Positions 1 through 7,215 of a stretch of 64,000 nucleotides of DNA are shown here, piece by piece. This DNA is from Dysgonomonas sp. 521 (GTDB lineage Bacteria > Bacteroidota > Bacteroidia > Bacteroidales > Dysgonomonadaceae). The notes below the pieces were generated by a model that searched no databases, was not told where the DNA came from, and saw only the letters and a list, made by a program, of their open reading frames with translations. The position numbers and the translations under genes are program-made. The stretch lies in the NCBI RefSeq assembly GCF_010501055.1, contig NZ_QVMO01000005.1, forward strand, positions 43,936 through 107,935, read 5' to 3'. Each line of letters opens with the position of its first letter. The first letter of the stretch is position 1.

Positions 1-598
1 AGTGTGTTACCATAATGATTGTAGTGCCATCCCTATTCAGGTCTGAAAGCAGGTTCATCACTTCCTGCCCGTTCTTCGAGTCGAGATTACCGGTAGGCTC
101 ATCGGCCAGAATCAGCTTGGGATTGGCTACTACGGCGCGGGCTATGGCTACGCGTTGTTGCTGTCCGCCCGATAACTGGTTAGGGAAGTGCCCCGAACGG
201 TGGCCGATATTCATTCTTTTGAGGGCTTCTTCCACTCTGGCCTTACGTTCCGAACTTTTTACTTTAAGGTAAGTAAGCGGCAGTTCTACATTTTCGAATA
301 CAGTCATTTCTTCTATCAGGTTGAAACTTTGGAAAACGAATCCGATATTGCCTTTACGTGATAAAGTGCGTTCCCTTTCTTTCAGATTCCCGACTTCTGT
401 ACCATCTAATTTATACTCTCCGGAAGTGGGGTTGTCCAACAGGCCCAGTATATTCAGCAATGTTGATTTACCACATCCCGAAGGTCCCATAATAGCAATA
501 AATTCACTCTTGCTTATATCTAGTGAAACACCGTTTAATGCTGTTGTTTCTACTTCTTCTGTACGAAAGATTTTTTTCAGGTCTTTAATTTGTATCAT
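1..598 (-). CDS. ABC transporter ATP-binding protein (MacB/LolD type), partial
   Basis: ATPase subunit of an exporter, working at the inner membrane with the FtsX-type permease encoded next to it. The start ATG is the complement of 596-598; the C-terminus runs off the window at position 1. Read on the minus strand it shows Walker A GPSGCGKS near residue 35, Q-loop VFQSF, signature [14 protein letters not shown], and Walker [14 protein letters not shown], the arrangement of the LolD/MacB ATPase family. It is the last gene seen of the minus-strand order TolC, HlyD, permease, ATPase, so the whole set is probably one transcript. Substrate unknown. Confidence 0.9.
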   Translation of the reverse strand, partial: MIQIKDLKKIFRTEEVETTALNGVSLDISKSEFIAIMGPSGCGKSTLLNILGLLDNPTSGEYKLDGTEVGNLKERERTLSRKGNIGFVFQSFNLIEEMTVFENVELPLTYLKVKSSERKARVEEALKRMNIGHRSGHFPNQLSGGQQQRVAIARAVVANPKLILADEPTGNLDSKNGQEVMNLLSDLNRDGTTIIMVTH

Positions 599-653
599 GA
601 TAATATATATTAAGTTCGTTATTAAATTATATTATATCTATTTGCGTGTTATC

Positions 654-2975
654 TTATTCGGTTTTCAGTACATCTGCAGGGTTCTGCGACAGGGTCTTTA
701 TCGTAACCCCTGATGTAACTATTATAGTAATGATGAATTGAAGCAGAACGGGGAGTATAAAGACTGACCAGTTGAGCGAAGCCCTGTTGGCATAATTACT
801 CAGCCATTCCGAAGCGAAGTAATATACGACAGGTATAGCTATGATGCCGGCAATAAGAATCCACTTCAATATATCTACCGAAAGTAAAGCGAATATAGAT
901 TCGGAACTGGCTCCGTTTACTCTTCGTATCCCTACTTCTTTCTTCCTGCGCATTGTGCTTAGCATGTGCATCGCCAGCAGGCCGATAGCCGAGATAAATA
1001 TTGATAATATCGAAGCTATTATCAATATTCGCGACTGTACATCGAGTATATCAAATTTGCTGGTATATACATCCTCTAGCCATGTGGGGTTGAGTATGTA
1101 GGTAGAATCAAAGTTGCTTAATACGTCTCTTATTGTTTGTTCTACTTCGTTACGCGACATATTATCGTCATATTTGATATATACATTTCCACCACCTCCT
1201 ATATACCGGAGAACTATAGGGGTGATAGGATTTTCCAACTCATCGTAATAGAAGTCTTTGACAACAGCCCTTATTTCTTTCTGCCCTTTATAGTCCACTG
1301 TGGTGCCAACAACAGGGTAGGTCAGGTTCAGGTCTTTGATCGCGGCTTCGTTGAGTATCACTGTCTTTTCATTCGTAGGATCATCTTCCCTGTAAAATGT
1401 ACCTTCTACCAGTTGTAATTCCATTAGTTCGCATATACCGGTATGAATACGGTACTCACTTATCGATTTTTGAGTACTTTCGCCGGGCAATGAAATTCCT
1501 TGTCCGCTCGGCCCTCCTCCGAAGGTATGATGAGCCATACTTACCTGTTTTATTCCGGGCTTTTTCTCCAGTTCTTGTTTCAGGCTGTTATATCCTTGCC
1601 ATATCTCCTTACTCATGCCCATTATCAGTACATTCTTTGGGTTGTAACCCAGCGGCTGCTTCCGTAAATAGTCTGTTTGGTTATTAACTACCAGAATGAA
1701 GGATATGATAATAATGGTTATTATAGCCTGAAAAGTGATGGAGATACCAGTCAGTTTCCGTTTCGAAAAATGTATTCTTTTGGCCAGAATATCCAGAGTA
1801 TTGAACTTTGTCAGATAAATAGTCGGATAAGACGCAGAAAGGAATACAGTAAGAGAGAACAAAAGTATTGTGGCGATAATAAAAACAGGATTGTACAATT
1901 GGGTCAGGTCAATATCCCTGTTTATTATTTTTGCAAAATGAGGAGTACATATTATTAATAATATGAACCCTATGGCAAACGCGATAAATACCACAGTCAG
2001 TATTTCGGAGAAAAATTTCTTGGATATGTCTTTTCTCGTTGCCCCATTGGTCTTTCGTACACCTATCTCCAGTATGCGTGTTTCTCCCTGCGCTATAAAT
2101 AAATTCACAAAGTTGGTTATCGCCAGTAGTAATATAAACGCGGCGATGATGGATAGCATCCAGATAAAACTCATACTGCTTTTCTTCCCCAAGGTGCTGG
2201 TTGCCTGTGTTTTTAAGTATAGGTCGGTTAATTTTTCAGTTTTACCTACAGCACTTCCTCCAAATCCTTGTAAAAACTCAGAGACCATAACCGTATACTC
2301 TTTCTCTATCGAAGCCCGTGTGTCTTCTATGGAGACTCCCTCCTTTAGCTTATAGAAAGTGAAAAACTCTATCGATGGATAGCTTTTGGTATTATTATCC
2401 ATAGCCGAAAGAATCTCGAACCGGAAATGTGTGTTTAAAGGCAGGTCTTTTACAATACCTCCGATAGTATGTGTTTCGTCGCCCATATCTATGGTTTTAT
2501 GAATAGCAGCAGCCGCGCTTCCGAAAAGCAGGTTTGCATATTTTTCGGTAATTACCAGTGATAAGGGAACGTTCAGTACATCTTTATTTCCTTCGATAAA
2601 CTCAAGGCCAAATACATCACAGAAGCCGGATTCGGTCATAAGGGCGGGAACGTCGATATAATCTTCGTTATTGTACTTAAAGTCAATAGCCCCAATCTTA
2701 TATATCTGTGTAGCTGCTTCTATTCCAGGTACTTTCAGAGGGATTTCGACCAGTGCTTTCCTTGTAGCGATTGGTATTTCAGAGACGTTTCCGTTCCGTT
2801 CCATTACGGTATTCAGGCTGATGATACGCTCGCTGTCTTTTATGTGTTTATCATAGCTCAGCTCGTTTGTTACGAAAAGAATCAGCATAATGGCTGATGC
2901 CAGCCCTATTGCCAGTCCGGCGATGTTTATCCACAGGAAGAAACGAGTCCGCTTGTATGCTCTTAATATATTCAT
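654..2975 (-). CDS. ABC transporter permease, MacB/FtsX family
   Basis: Inner-membrane permease of 773 residues. One membrane helix lies near residues 15-35, then a large periplasmic MacB-like domain to about 270, a four-helix FtsX block (about 283-435), a second periplasmic domain and a last three-helix block (about 655-765). The duplicated periplasmic-plus-FtsX layout is typical of large Bacteroidetes permeases that often act in antimicrobial-peptide or lipid export. The start ATG lies 7 bp after the stop of the HlyD gene, so the genes are co-transcribed. The conserved RRKKEVGIRRVNGA segment before the last helices is a hallmark of FtsX domains. Confidence 0.9.
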   Translation of the reverse strand: MNILRAYKRTRFFLWINIAGLAIGLASAIMLILFVTNELSYDKHIKDSERIISLNTVMERNGNVSEIPIATRKALVEIPLKVPGIEAATQIYKIGAIDFKYNNEDYIDVPALMTESGFCDVFGLEFIEGNKDVLNVPLSLVITEKYANLLFGSAAAAIHKTIDMGDETHTIGGIVKDLPLNTHFRFEILSAMDNNTKSYPSIEFFTFYKLKEGVSIEDTRASIEKEYTVMVSEFLQGFGGSAVGKTEKLTDLYLKTQATSTLGKKSSMSFIWMLSIIAAFILLLAITNFVNLFIAQGETRILEIGVRKTNGATRKDISKKFFSEILTVVFIAFAIGFILLIICTPHFAKIINRDIDLTQLYNPVFIIATILLFSLTVFLSASYPTIYLTKFNTLDILAKRIHFSKRKLTGISITFQAIITIIIISFILVVNNQTDYLRKQPLGYNPKNVLIMGMSKEIWQGYNSLKQELEKKPGIKQVSMAHHTFGGGPSGQGISLPGESTQKSISEYRIHTGICELMELQLVEGTFYREDDPTNEKTVILNEAAIKDLNLTYPVVGTTVDYKGQKEIRAVVKDFYYDELENPITPIVLRYIGGGGNVYIKYDDNMSRNEVEQTIRDVLSNFDSTYILNPTWLEDVYTSKFDILDVQSRILIIASILSIFISAIGLLAMHMLSTMRRKKEVGIRRVNGASSESIFALLSVDILKWILIAGIIAIPVVYYFASEWLSNYANRASLNWSVFILPVLLQFIITIIVTSGVTIKTLSQNPADVLKTE

Positions 2976-2982
2976 AATGTGC

Positions 2983-4233
2983 TTATTTAAGTGTTAACTC
3001 TTCTACATTGTTGTATGAATCATACGATGAGGTTATAACTTTTTCTCCGGGTTCCAGCCCGCTTGTCACTTCGTAGTGAGTAGGATTTTGGCGCCCTATC
3101 GTTATACTCCTGCGTATAGCCTTGCTGCCATCGGGTGTAACTACAAAGATCCATCTGCCACCCGTAGACTGGTAAAATGTTCCGCGCGGAATAAGTACGG
3201 CTTCTGTAGGCTGCCCCAGTTGCAGGTTAATATAGTATGTCTGTCCTGTACGGATATTATCAGGACGTTCGCCTACAAAGGTAAAGTCAGTTTTGAACGA
3301 TTTATCCCTTACTTCCGGATAAACTTTTCGTACTTGCAGGTTATATTTTTTGTCCTGCCTTTCAAATGTAGCGTCGAGGTCTTGTTTTACCCGGTCTATA
3401 TAGTGTTCGTCTATAAGGGCTTCGATCTTGTAATCGGACAGGACGCTGATCTGCCCGATACGGTTGCCGCTGTTTATCGATTGCCCGATTTCTACCTCCA
3501 ATAACCCGAGCTGCCCGTTTACCGGAGCTTTTACATCCAGATTGTCGATTCGCTGGCGTCCTAATACGAGGTTCTGGCGAATATTGTGGAGGCTTTCTTC
3601 CATTTGGGCTATCTGTATGCCTCTATACAGGGAGTCTTGCTTTTGGCGTTCCATAACGAGGTTCCTGCCATTGACCGCGAATTCATAATCTTCTTTAGCC
3701 TGTAGGTATTCTTCTTTCGAGGTTAAATTTTCGGAATAAAGCTGTTTATATTGTTCGTATTTTCTTTTTTTTCTTTCCACGTCCATGTCCAGTTGCAGCT
3801 TCTCTTTTTTCAGGTTCAGCTTCTCCTGTTCCATTGAGACCTGCGTATTACGGAGAAAGTTCTGTTTCTCGGCCAACTGTGCCTCACTGTCGAGAATGCT
3901 TAGGTTTAGCATCGGGTTTGTAAGGCGTATGATGACTTGTCCCTGATGTACCATCGAACCTTCTTCTACCAGTTTTTCGGCAACCATCCCTCCTTCTATT
4001 GCACTCAGCTGTATGGTGGTAATGGGTTGTACCTGTCCGTTGACACGGGTGTAATCGTTAAATTCCCCTTTCGATACATCCTGGATTGTCACTTTGTTTT
4101 TATCAACATTCAGTTTAGAGGCATGATTCCCGAATATCATCCAGCACATGGCAATCAGTACAACGATACCGACAGCGATATATGGGATGTGTTTCTTTTT
4201 TAAGCCTTTCTTTTTTTCTAGTATAGTATCCAT
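2983..4233 (-). CDS. HlyD/RND-type periplasmic adaptor (membrane fusion protein)
   Basis: Adaptor of 416 residues linking the inner-membrane ABC transporter to the TolC channel. A single membrane anchor lies at about residues 18-37 (IPYIAVGIVVLIAMCWMIFG), followed by a biotinyl-lipoyl-like half, a long charged coiled-coil hairpin (about 100-230, rich in K, E, Q), the returning lipoyl half (KAPVNGQLGLLEVEIGQ) and beta-barrel and membrane-proximal domains. Genes for TolC and permease lie directly upstream and downstream with gaps of about 10 bp, so this is the middle of a three-component exporter operon. Confidence 0.92.
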   Translation of the reverse strand: MDTILEKKKGLKKKHIPYIAVGIVVLIAMCWMIFGNHASKLNVDKNKVTIQDVSKGEFNDYTRVNGQVQPITTIQLSAIEGGMVAEKLVEEGSMVHQGQVIIRLTNPMLNLSILDSEAQLAEKQNFLRNTQVSMEQEKLNLKKEKLQLDMDVERKKRKYEQYKQLYSENLTSKEEYLQAKEDYEFAVNGRNLVMERQKQDSLYRGIQIAQMEESLHNIRQNLVLGRQRIDNLDVKAPVNGQLGLLEVEIGQSINSGNRIGQISVLSDYKIEALIDEHYIDRVKQDLDATFERQDKKYNLQVRKVYPEVRDKSFKTDFTFVGERPDNIRTGQTYYINLQLGQPTEAVLIPRGTFYQSTGGRWIFVVTPDGSKAIRRSITIGRQNPTHYEVTSGLEPGEKVITSSYDSYNNVEELTLK

Positions 4234-4243
4234 ATTCTTCTGA

Positions 4244-5569
4244 TTATTCTGTTATATATGATTGGCCTTTATAATAGTTTACAAGTTTTCTCTTGAGGTA
4301 ATATTTAAGCATGGCGTTCAGTTCTTCCGTTTTTGCCTGAAACAGGCGGTTGGCACTGGTATGCAGTTCGAGCGGGCTGATTAATCCTTCCTTATATTTA
4401 CGCAGGTTTGCATCCTGAGCTACCGACATGGCCTCCGTTTGTTTCTTTGCCTGATAGTATTCGTCTACCTGTCCGTTCATGTCGGCTACAGCCTGTTCTA
4501 TTTCGCTGTATATGGAGCGAAGGGTTTCGTCTTTTTCATTTTTGGCGATTATAACCTGCTGTTTGCTTCGCTTTACTTTTGCAGAACGGGAAAAACCATT
4601 AAAGATAGGTATGGACAGGCTAAACCCGATATAATGCCCTCTTCTGTCCTTAAACTGATTTTTGAAAGACGGGTATTCACTTCCATCCATGTAGCGGGAG
4701 AAGTTTGTCGAATATCCGGCATCGACCGAGATGGTTGGGAATAAGCTGCCTTTCGATGTTTTATAAGATAATTCTTCTGCTGCGAGAGTAGACTGTGCTA
4801 CTAAAGCTTTAGGCAGAAAAACAAGGGACTGGTTGTATATTTCCAATGCCGTTTCTTCGGTCTTTACTATTAGTTTGTCGGACGTATAGTCTTCTATAGC
4901 AAGGTTTTCATCTATCGGGAAATTCATTTTTTCCTTCAACCTTATCATTTCTATTGTCAGCAGATTTTTTTGACGTGTCAGGCTATAGTTGTCGGCGGCT
5001 TCCTTGGCCTGCATTTCTGCCACATCGGGAAAGCCTTTTACTCCCAGTTCTTCCATCCGTTTTATTTGCCTCAGGTTTTCAGAACTTTCTTTCAGTTGTT
5101 GTTCGGCAAGTTTTACCGATTCTTTATAGTAGAGTACATTGAAGAAAATTTCCATTGTTTCATAGGCAATCATGTCATTGGTATCCTGCAATTGCTGCTT
5201 TCCCATCAGCTTATTCATCTTTTGCATTTTTACCCTGTTGATATTCGCCAGTCCGTCAAACAGCACTAAAGAGGTGTACAGGCTATAATTATTACTGAAT
5301 GAATTTATATTGGTATATGTATTTGTTTCGGCATCGAGCCCGCGGCCAAAATTGAAATATGCATTTGTGCTCGCATTCAGTGAAGGCAGTAAATTCCCTA
5401 TCGCTTCGAGATAGTTTTGTTGATAAATATTGTTTTTGGCTTCTTGTTTGTTTTTTCGAGGACTATTTTCAATTGCATATATCATGCATTCCTCCAATGT
5501 CCATTTCTTTTCTTGAGAAACAGCTTCTATTGCTAACAAAATTAAAATAAAGAGACAAATATGTTTCAT
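4244..5569 (-). CDS. TolC family outer-membrane efflux protein
   Basis: Outer-membrane channel of 441 residues with a signal peptide (MKHICLFILILLAIEAVSQ). It has the two repeated TolC alpha-helical/beta modules; the start WTLEECMIYAIENSP is the typical first helix, and the region NFGRGLDAET is a common motif in Bacteroidetes TolC proteins. First gene of the minus-strand exporter operon, completing an ABC (MacB-like)-HlyD-TolC system for efflux across both membranes. No clear TAnnTTTG promoter was recognised upstream. Confidence 0.92.
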   Translation of the reverse strand: MKHICLFILILLAIEAVSQEKKWTLEECMIYAIENSPRKNKQEAKNNIYQQNYLEAIGNLLPSLNASTNAYFNFGRGLDAETNTYTNINSFSNNYSLYTSLVLFDGLANINRVKMQKMNKLMGKQQLQDTNDMIAYETMEIFFNVLYYKESVKLAEQQLKESSENLRQIKRMEELGVKGFPDVAEMQAKEAADNYSLTRQKNLLTIEMIRLKEKMNFPIDENLAIEDYTSDKLIVKTEETALEIYNQSLVFLPKALVAQSTLAAEELSYKTSKGSLFPTISVDAGYSTNFSRYMDGSEYPSFKNQFKDRRGHYIGFSLSIPIFNGFSRSAKVKRSKQQVIIAKNEKDETLRSIYSEIEQAVADMNGQVDEYYQAKKQTEAMSVAQDANLRKYKEGLISPLELHTSANRLFQAKTEELNAMLKYYLKRKLVNYYKGQSYITE

Positions 5570-5914
5570 AGTGCATCATGTGATTTTCTCAATATGAATC
5601 CAATATCATGCCATATTTGTTAAGCTTCTTATAATCAGGAGTTTGTTTTTAGATGGTATTAATGAAGAGTGTAAAAAAATATTACAGTAGATGATATTTT
5701 TTTACAAATTTATTGTCCCGAAGGGACTGAAGGTGGATAACCACGGGTAAAAAACCCGTGGTAGAGACTGACTGGAAAATATGCCTCCGTAGGAGGCAAA
5801 TAATAAAAATAAATGCCATTCGCCTCCTGCGGAGACGGTCTCTCCCTATCCGCTTTTTCCACAGGTTTTACCTGTGGTTATCCATATTAGCTCCACTTGG
5901 TGGACTTAGAAAGT
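5570..5914. repeat. Gene-free spacer with small palindromic elements
   Basis: No protein gene seen. It holds short perfect hairpins: CCACGGGT/ACCCGTGG at 5741-5761 and CCACAGGT/ACCTGTGG at 5869-5887, plus paired tracts GCCTCC...GGAGGC around 5780-5835. These resemble the small palindromic repeats scattered through the other spacers of this window. Function unknown; some could terminate the minus-strand RNA array that ends just upstream of here. Confidence 0.5.
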
Positions 5915-5954
5915 GTTTCAATTCCTTTCTTGTATCTTTTGATAGAGATTGCAA
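5915..5954. repeat. Solitary CRISPR-repeat-like sequence
   Basis: The 40 bp begin GTTTCAATTCC on the plus strand, so the minus strand ends in ATTGAAAC, the usual terminus of many type I and III CRISPR repeats. Only one copy is present and no spacer-repeat periodicity or cas gene is nearby, so this is at most an orphan repeat. It could equally be chance. Confidence 0.25.
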
Positions 5955-5972
5955 TATTGTTGTTAAGTTTTG

Positions 5973-6168
5973 TGCCCCTAATGAGATTCGAACTCACATT
6001 CCCTCTCGGGCAGTACGGCTCTAAATACGCTTCCCTACTTATAAACTAATACTTTCGGTGCATCTGTAAAATCTACCTATAACCGCGCGCAGCCGTTACA
6101 GGGCTATCCGTACACTCTATGGTAAGATTAAATTTTTCCACAGGCTTTTCCTTTTAAGCTACAGGAGC
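5973..6168 (-). ncRNA. tRNA-like RNA with extra insertions (unit IV)
   Basis: On the minus strand the 5' end reads as a tRNA 5' half: acceptor GCTCCTG, TA, D stem GCTT/AAGC with an 8-nt loop holding GG. The 3' end has a T arm (GTGAG, loop TTCGAAT, CTCAT; 5997-5981) and acceptor strand TAGGGGC, pairing 7 of 7 with the 5' strand (two G-U). Between them are about 130 nt instead of about 40. A hairpin CCC-GAGA-GGG before the T arm looks like a class II variable arm, and GTACGG (6113-6108) can pair with CCGTAC (6018-6013) around a TTTAGAG loop-like segment, which would suit Leu(UAG). It starts 5 nt after the trailer of the permuted tRNA-Lys. Could be a decayed tRNA. Confidence 0.4.
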
Positions 6169-6173
6169 AAATA

Positions 6174-6321
6174 ATAAACGAGGTAACAGGCGAAAAGAGA
6201 CTGTTTATCCTGCTCTACCACTGAGCTACACTCCCTGATTTTTTTATATTAGCGGAAGTGAGGGGACTCGAACCCCTGTCCCGGGCATTAAAAGTGCGAA
6301 GTAACCCTCTTCTACGACACT
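6174..6321 (-). tRNA. Circularly permuted tRNA-Lys(UUU) gene (unit III)
   Basis: Minus-strand order is leader (6321-6298), 3' half (6297-6253), 17-nt linker (6252-6236), 5' half (6235-6209), trailer (6208-6174). Joining 5' half to 3' half gives a complete 72-nt cloverleaf: acceptor GGGAGTG/CACTTCC (7 bp, one G-U at 3:70), TA, D stem GCTC/GAGC with loop AGTGGTA, A26, anticodon stem GGGCA/TGCCC, loop CTTTTAA (anticodon TTT), variable GGGAC, T stem AGGGG/CCCCT with loop TTCGAGT, discriminator G. The join falls inside the anticodon stem: GG comes from the 5' half and GCA from the 3' half, and only this join restores five pairs. Leader GAAGAGGG can pair with trailer CTCTTTTC. CCA is not encoded. 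Permuted tRNA genes are known in some algae and archaea; I know of none in bacteria. Confidence 0.75.
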
Positions 6322-6340
6322 CGTTTTATATTTTCAAAAA

Positions 6341-6483
6341 TAAACAAGGTAACAACTGAAAAAAGATGTTTTCTTCCTGCGCCCACCGAGGTACTCCCGT
6401 TTTTATATTCAGAAGTGAGAGTAGCGGAATCGAACCGGCACGCAGTGTGTCTTAATGCGAAGTACCTTTTCTCTACGACACTT
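6341..6483 (-). ncRNA. Second permuted tRNA-like unit (unit II)
   Basis: Same layout as the permuted tRNA-Lys: leader (6483-6459), 3' half with T arm (loop TTCGATT) and acceptor strand TACTCTC (6423-6417), AT-rich linker, 5' half starting GGGAGTA (6398-6392), trailer to 6341. The acceptor strands pair 7 of 7 (one G-U). CGCAG (6381-6377) of the 5' half pairs perfectly with CTGCG (6445-6441) of the 3' half, where the anticodon stem belongs. The D arm is very short, the T stem has a mismatch and the anticodon loop is not canonical, so it may be decayed or non-decoding. Leader GAGAAAAG pairs with trailer CTTTTTTC. Confidence 0.5.
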
Positions 6484-6521
6484 GTTTAAGTTGTATTTCA
6501 ATGATCTCTTGTTTGATGATA

Positions 6522-6557
6522 CAAAGTAAAAGCAGGGGTGCGCAGCCTTTTTGCGTT
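6522..6557 (-). promoter_or_regulatory. Promoter and operator of the permuted-tRNA transcript
   Basis: On the minus strand a -7-like element TTACTTTG (6529-6522) lies 39 nt before the leader of unit II. Immediately upstream is the inverted repeat CGCA-N7-TGCG (6541-6555). The same repeat, A-tract spacer and -7 distance occur before the Hen1 operon (13909-13945), where 12 of the bases around the -7 element are also shared, indicating common control. Confidence 0.6.
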
Positions 6558-6977
6558 AGGTGAAAAAATGATTAAATTTTAGCGAAATATTTTATTCGAG
6601 ATTCTTTTTCGTTCATTAGAGTTTATATTCAATAAAAGAGTAAGATGCATATTTTTAGGAGTTTTAGTTGCCACGACTTTCAAGTCGTGGATAATAATAC
6701 AGATAGAAAACGACTTTAGCCAAAACATTTTGGCTAAAGCCATTATCTGATTAGACTATTATCCTCCGGCTAAAGCAGGAGGCAATTAAATCACAGAGAA
6801 TAAACCATATATAATCTTATTGAATATAAACTCTATTTTTAGTCTTTTTTTTGGCTATTTTTTTCATTCATATATTAAGTGTTATTTTTGTCATGTTATA
6901 GGCGATTGCCCCTGCAATACTCTTGATGAGGGATTGTTTTATCGGAGCAGCAACGAGGGGGGCTGGTAGCTAAAATA
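6558..6977. repeat. Gene-free spacer with a perfect palindrome
   Basis: About 420 bp with no protein gene. A perfect palindromic hairpin with arms CCACGACTT/AAGTCGTGG lies at 6671-6690, and GGCTAAAGC-type inverted repeats lie around 6715-6775. The hairpins could end the transcript of unit I, which reads into this spacer from the right. Nothing else recognised. Confidence 0.4.
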
Positions 6978-6981
6978 GAAA

Positions 6982-7189
6982 AACAAGTAAGGCAACAGGC
7001 GAAAAGAGACTTGCCTTGCGGCTACGGACGTTCTTACCCCTGAGGGCAGTGAACCGGCATTCGACATCTCAGAGAGACTTACGCTGTTTGCTTTGCCCTG
7101 TCGGATTTCAACCCCACTTCGCGGAATCGGTTGCCCGAATCTAAGCTACCTTAGGCCCGTTATCGAAGTAACCCTTCTCTACGACACTT
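6982..7189 (-). ncRNA. Third leader/trailer-flanked structured RNA (unit I)
   Basis: The leader at 7189-7165 (starts AAGTGTCGTAGA, ends TTACTTC) and the trailer at about 7012-6982 (CTCTTTTCGCCTG, then TTGCCTT) match those of the two permuted tRNA-like units. The helix GAGAAGGG/CTCTTTTC can form 8 of 8 with two G-U. The core of about 150 nt does not fold as a tRNA in either order that I can see. It has hairpins CTAAG-GTAG-CTTAG and TCGG-GCAA-CCGA, and a TTGAAAT loop that could be a degenerate T loop. It begins 27 nt after the helicase stop codon. Confidence 0.45.
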
Positions 7190-7203
7190 ACTTGTTATGG
7201 ATA

Positions 7204-7211
7204 CAAAGATA
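7204..7211 (-). promoter_or_regulatory. -7 promoter element before unit I
   Basis: TATCTTTG on the minus strand, a full match to the Bacteroidetes TAnnTTTG -7 element, between the helicase stop codon and the leader of unit I. It would start transcription about 8 nt before the leader. No clear -33 TTTG element and no CGCA-N7-TGCG repeat is seen at this promoter. Confidence 0.5.
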
Positions 7212-7215
7212 ATGC

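Noticed and set aside
5758..6024. Plus-strand open frame ending in NEIRTHIPS
   Set aside because: The NEIRTH-type peptide is the well-known translation of the complement of a tRNA T arm; it is a shadow of the tRNA-like RNA on the minus strand.
5973..6168. Group I intron or tmRNA
   Set aside because: The insert is far shorter than a group I intron core and no P7-like or tag-peptide reading frame was recognised.
6341..6445. Assigning an amino acid to unit II
   Set aside because: The loop (TTAAGACACA region) is too long and lacks a clear U33-anticodon-purine37 frame; Val and Leu readings are both possible and neither is convincing.
6174..6483. Reading the array as ordinary tRNA genes with short introns (5' half of unit II, trailer, leader, 3' half of unit III)
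   Set aside because: That pairing gives a mismatched acceptor in register with the T arm, and leaves the perfect 5' half of unit III with a non-complementary partner. The permuted reading gives a complete cloverleaf and a covarying leader-trailer helix. The intron model is kept as the main alternative.
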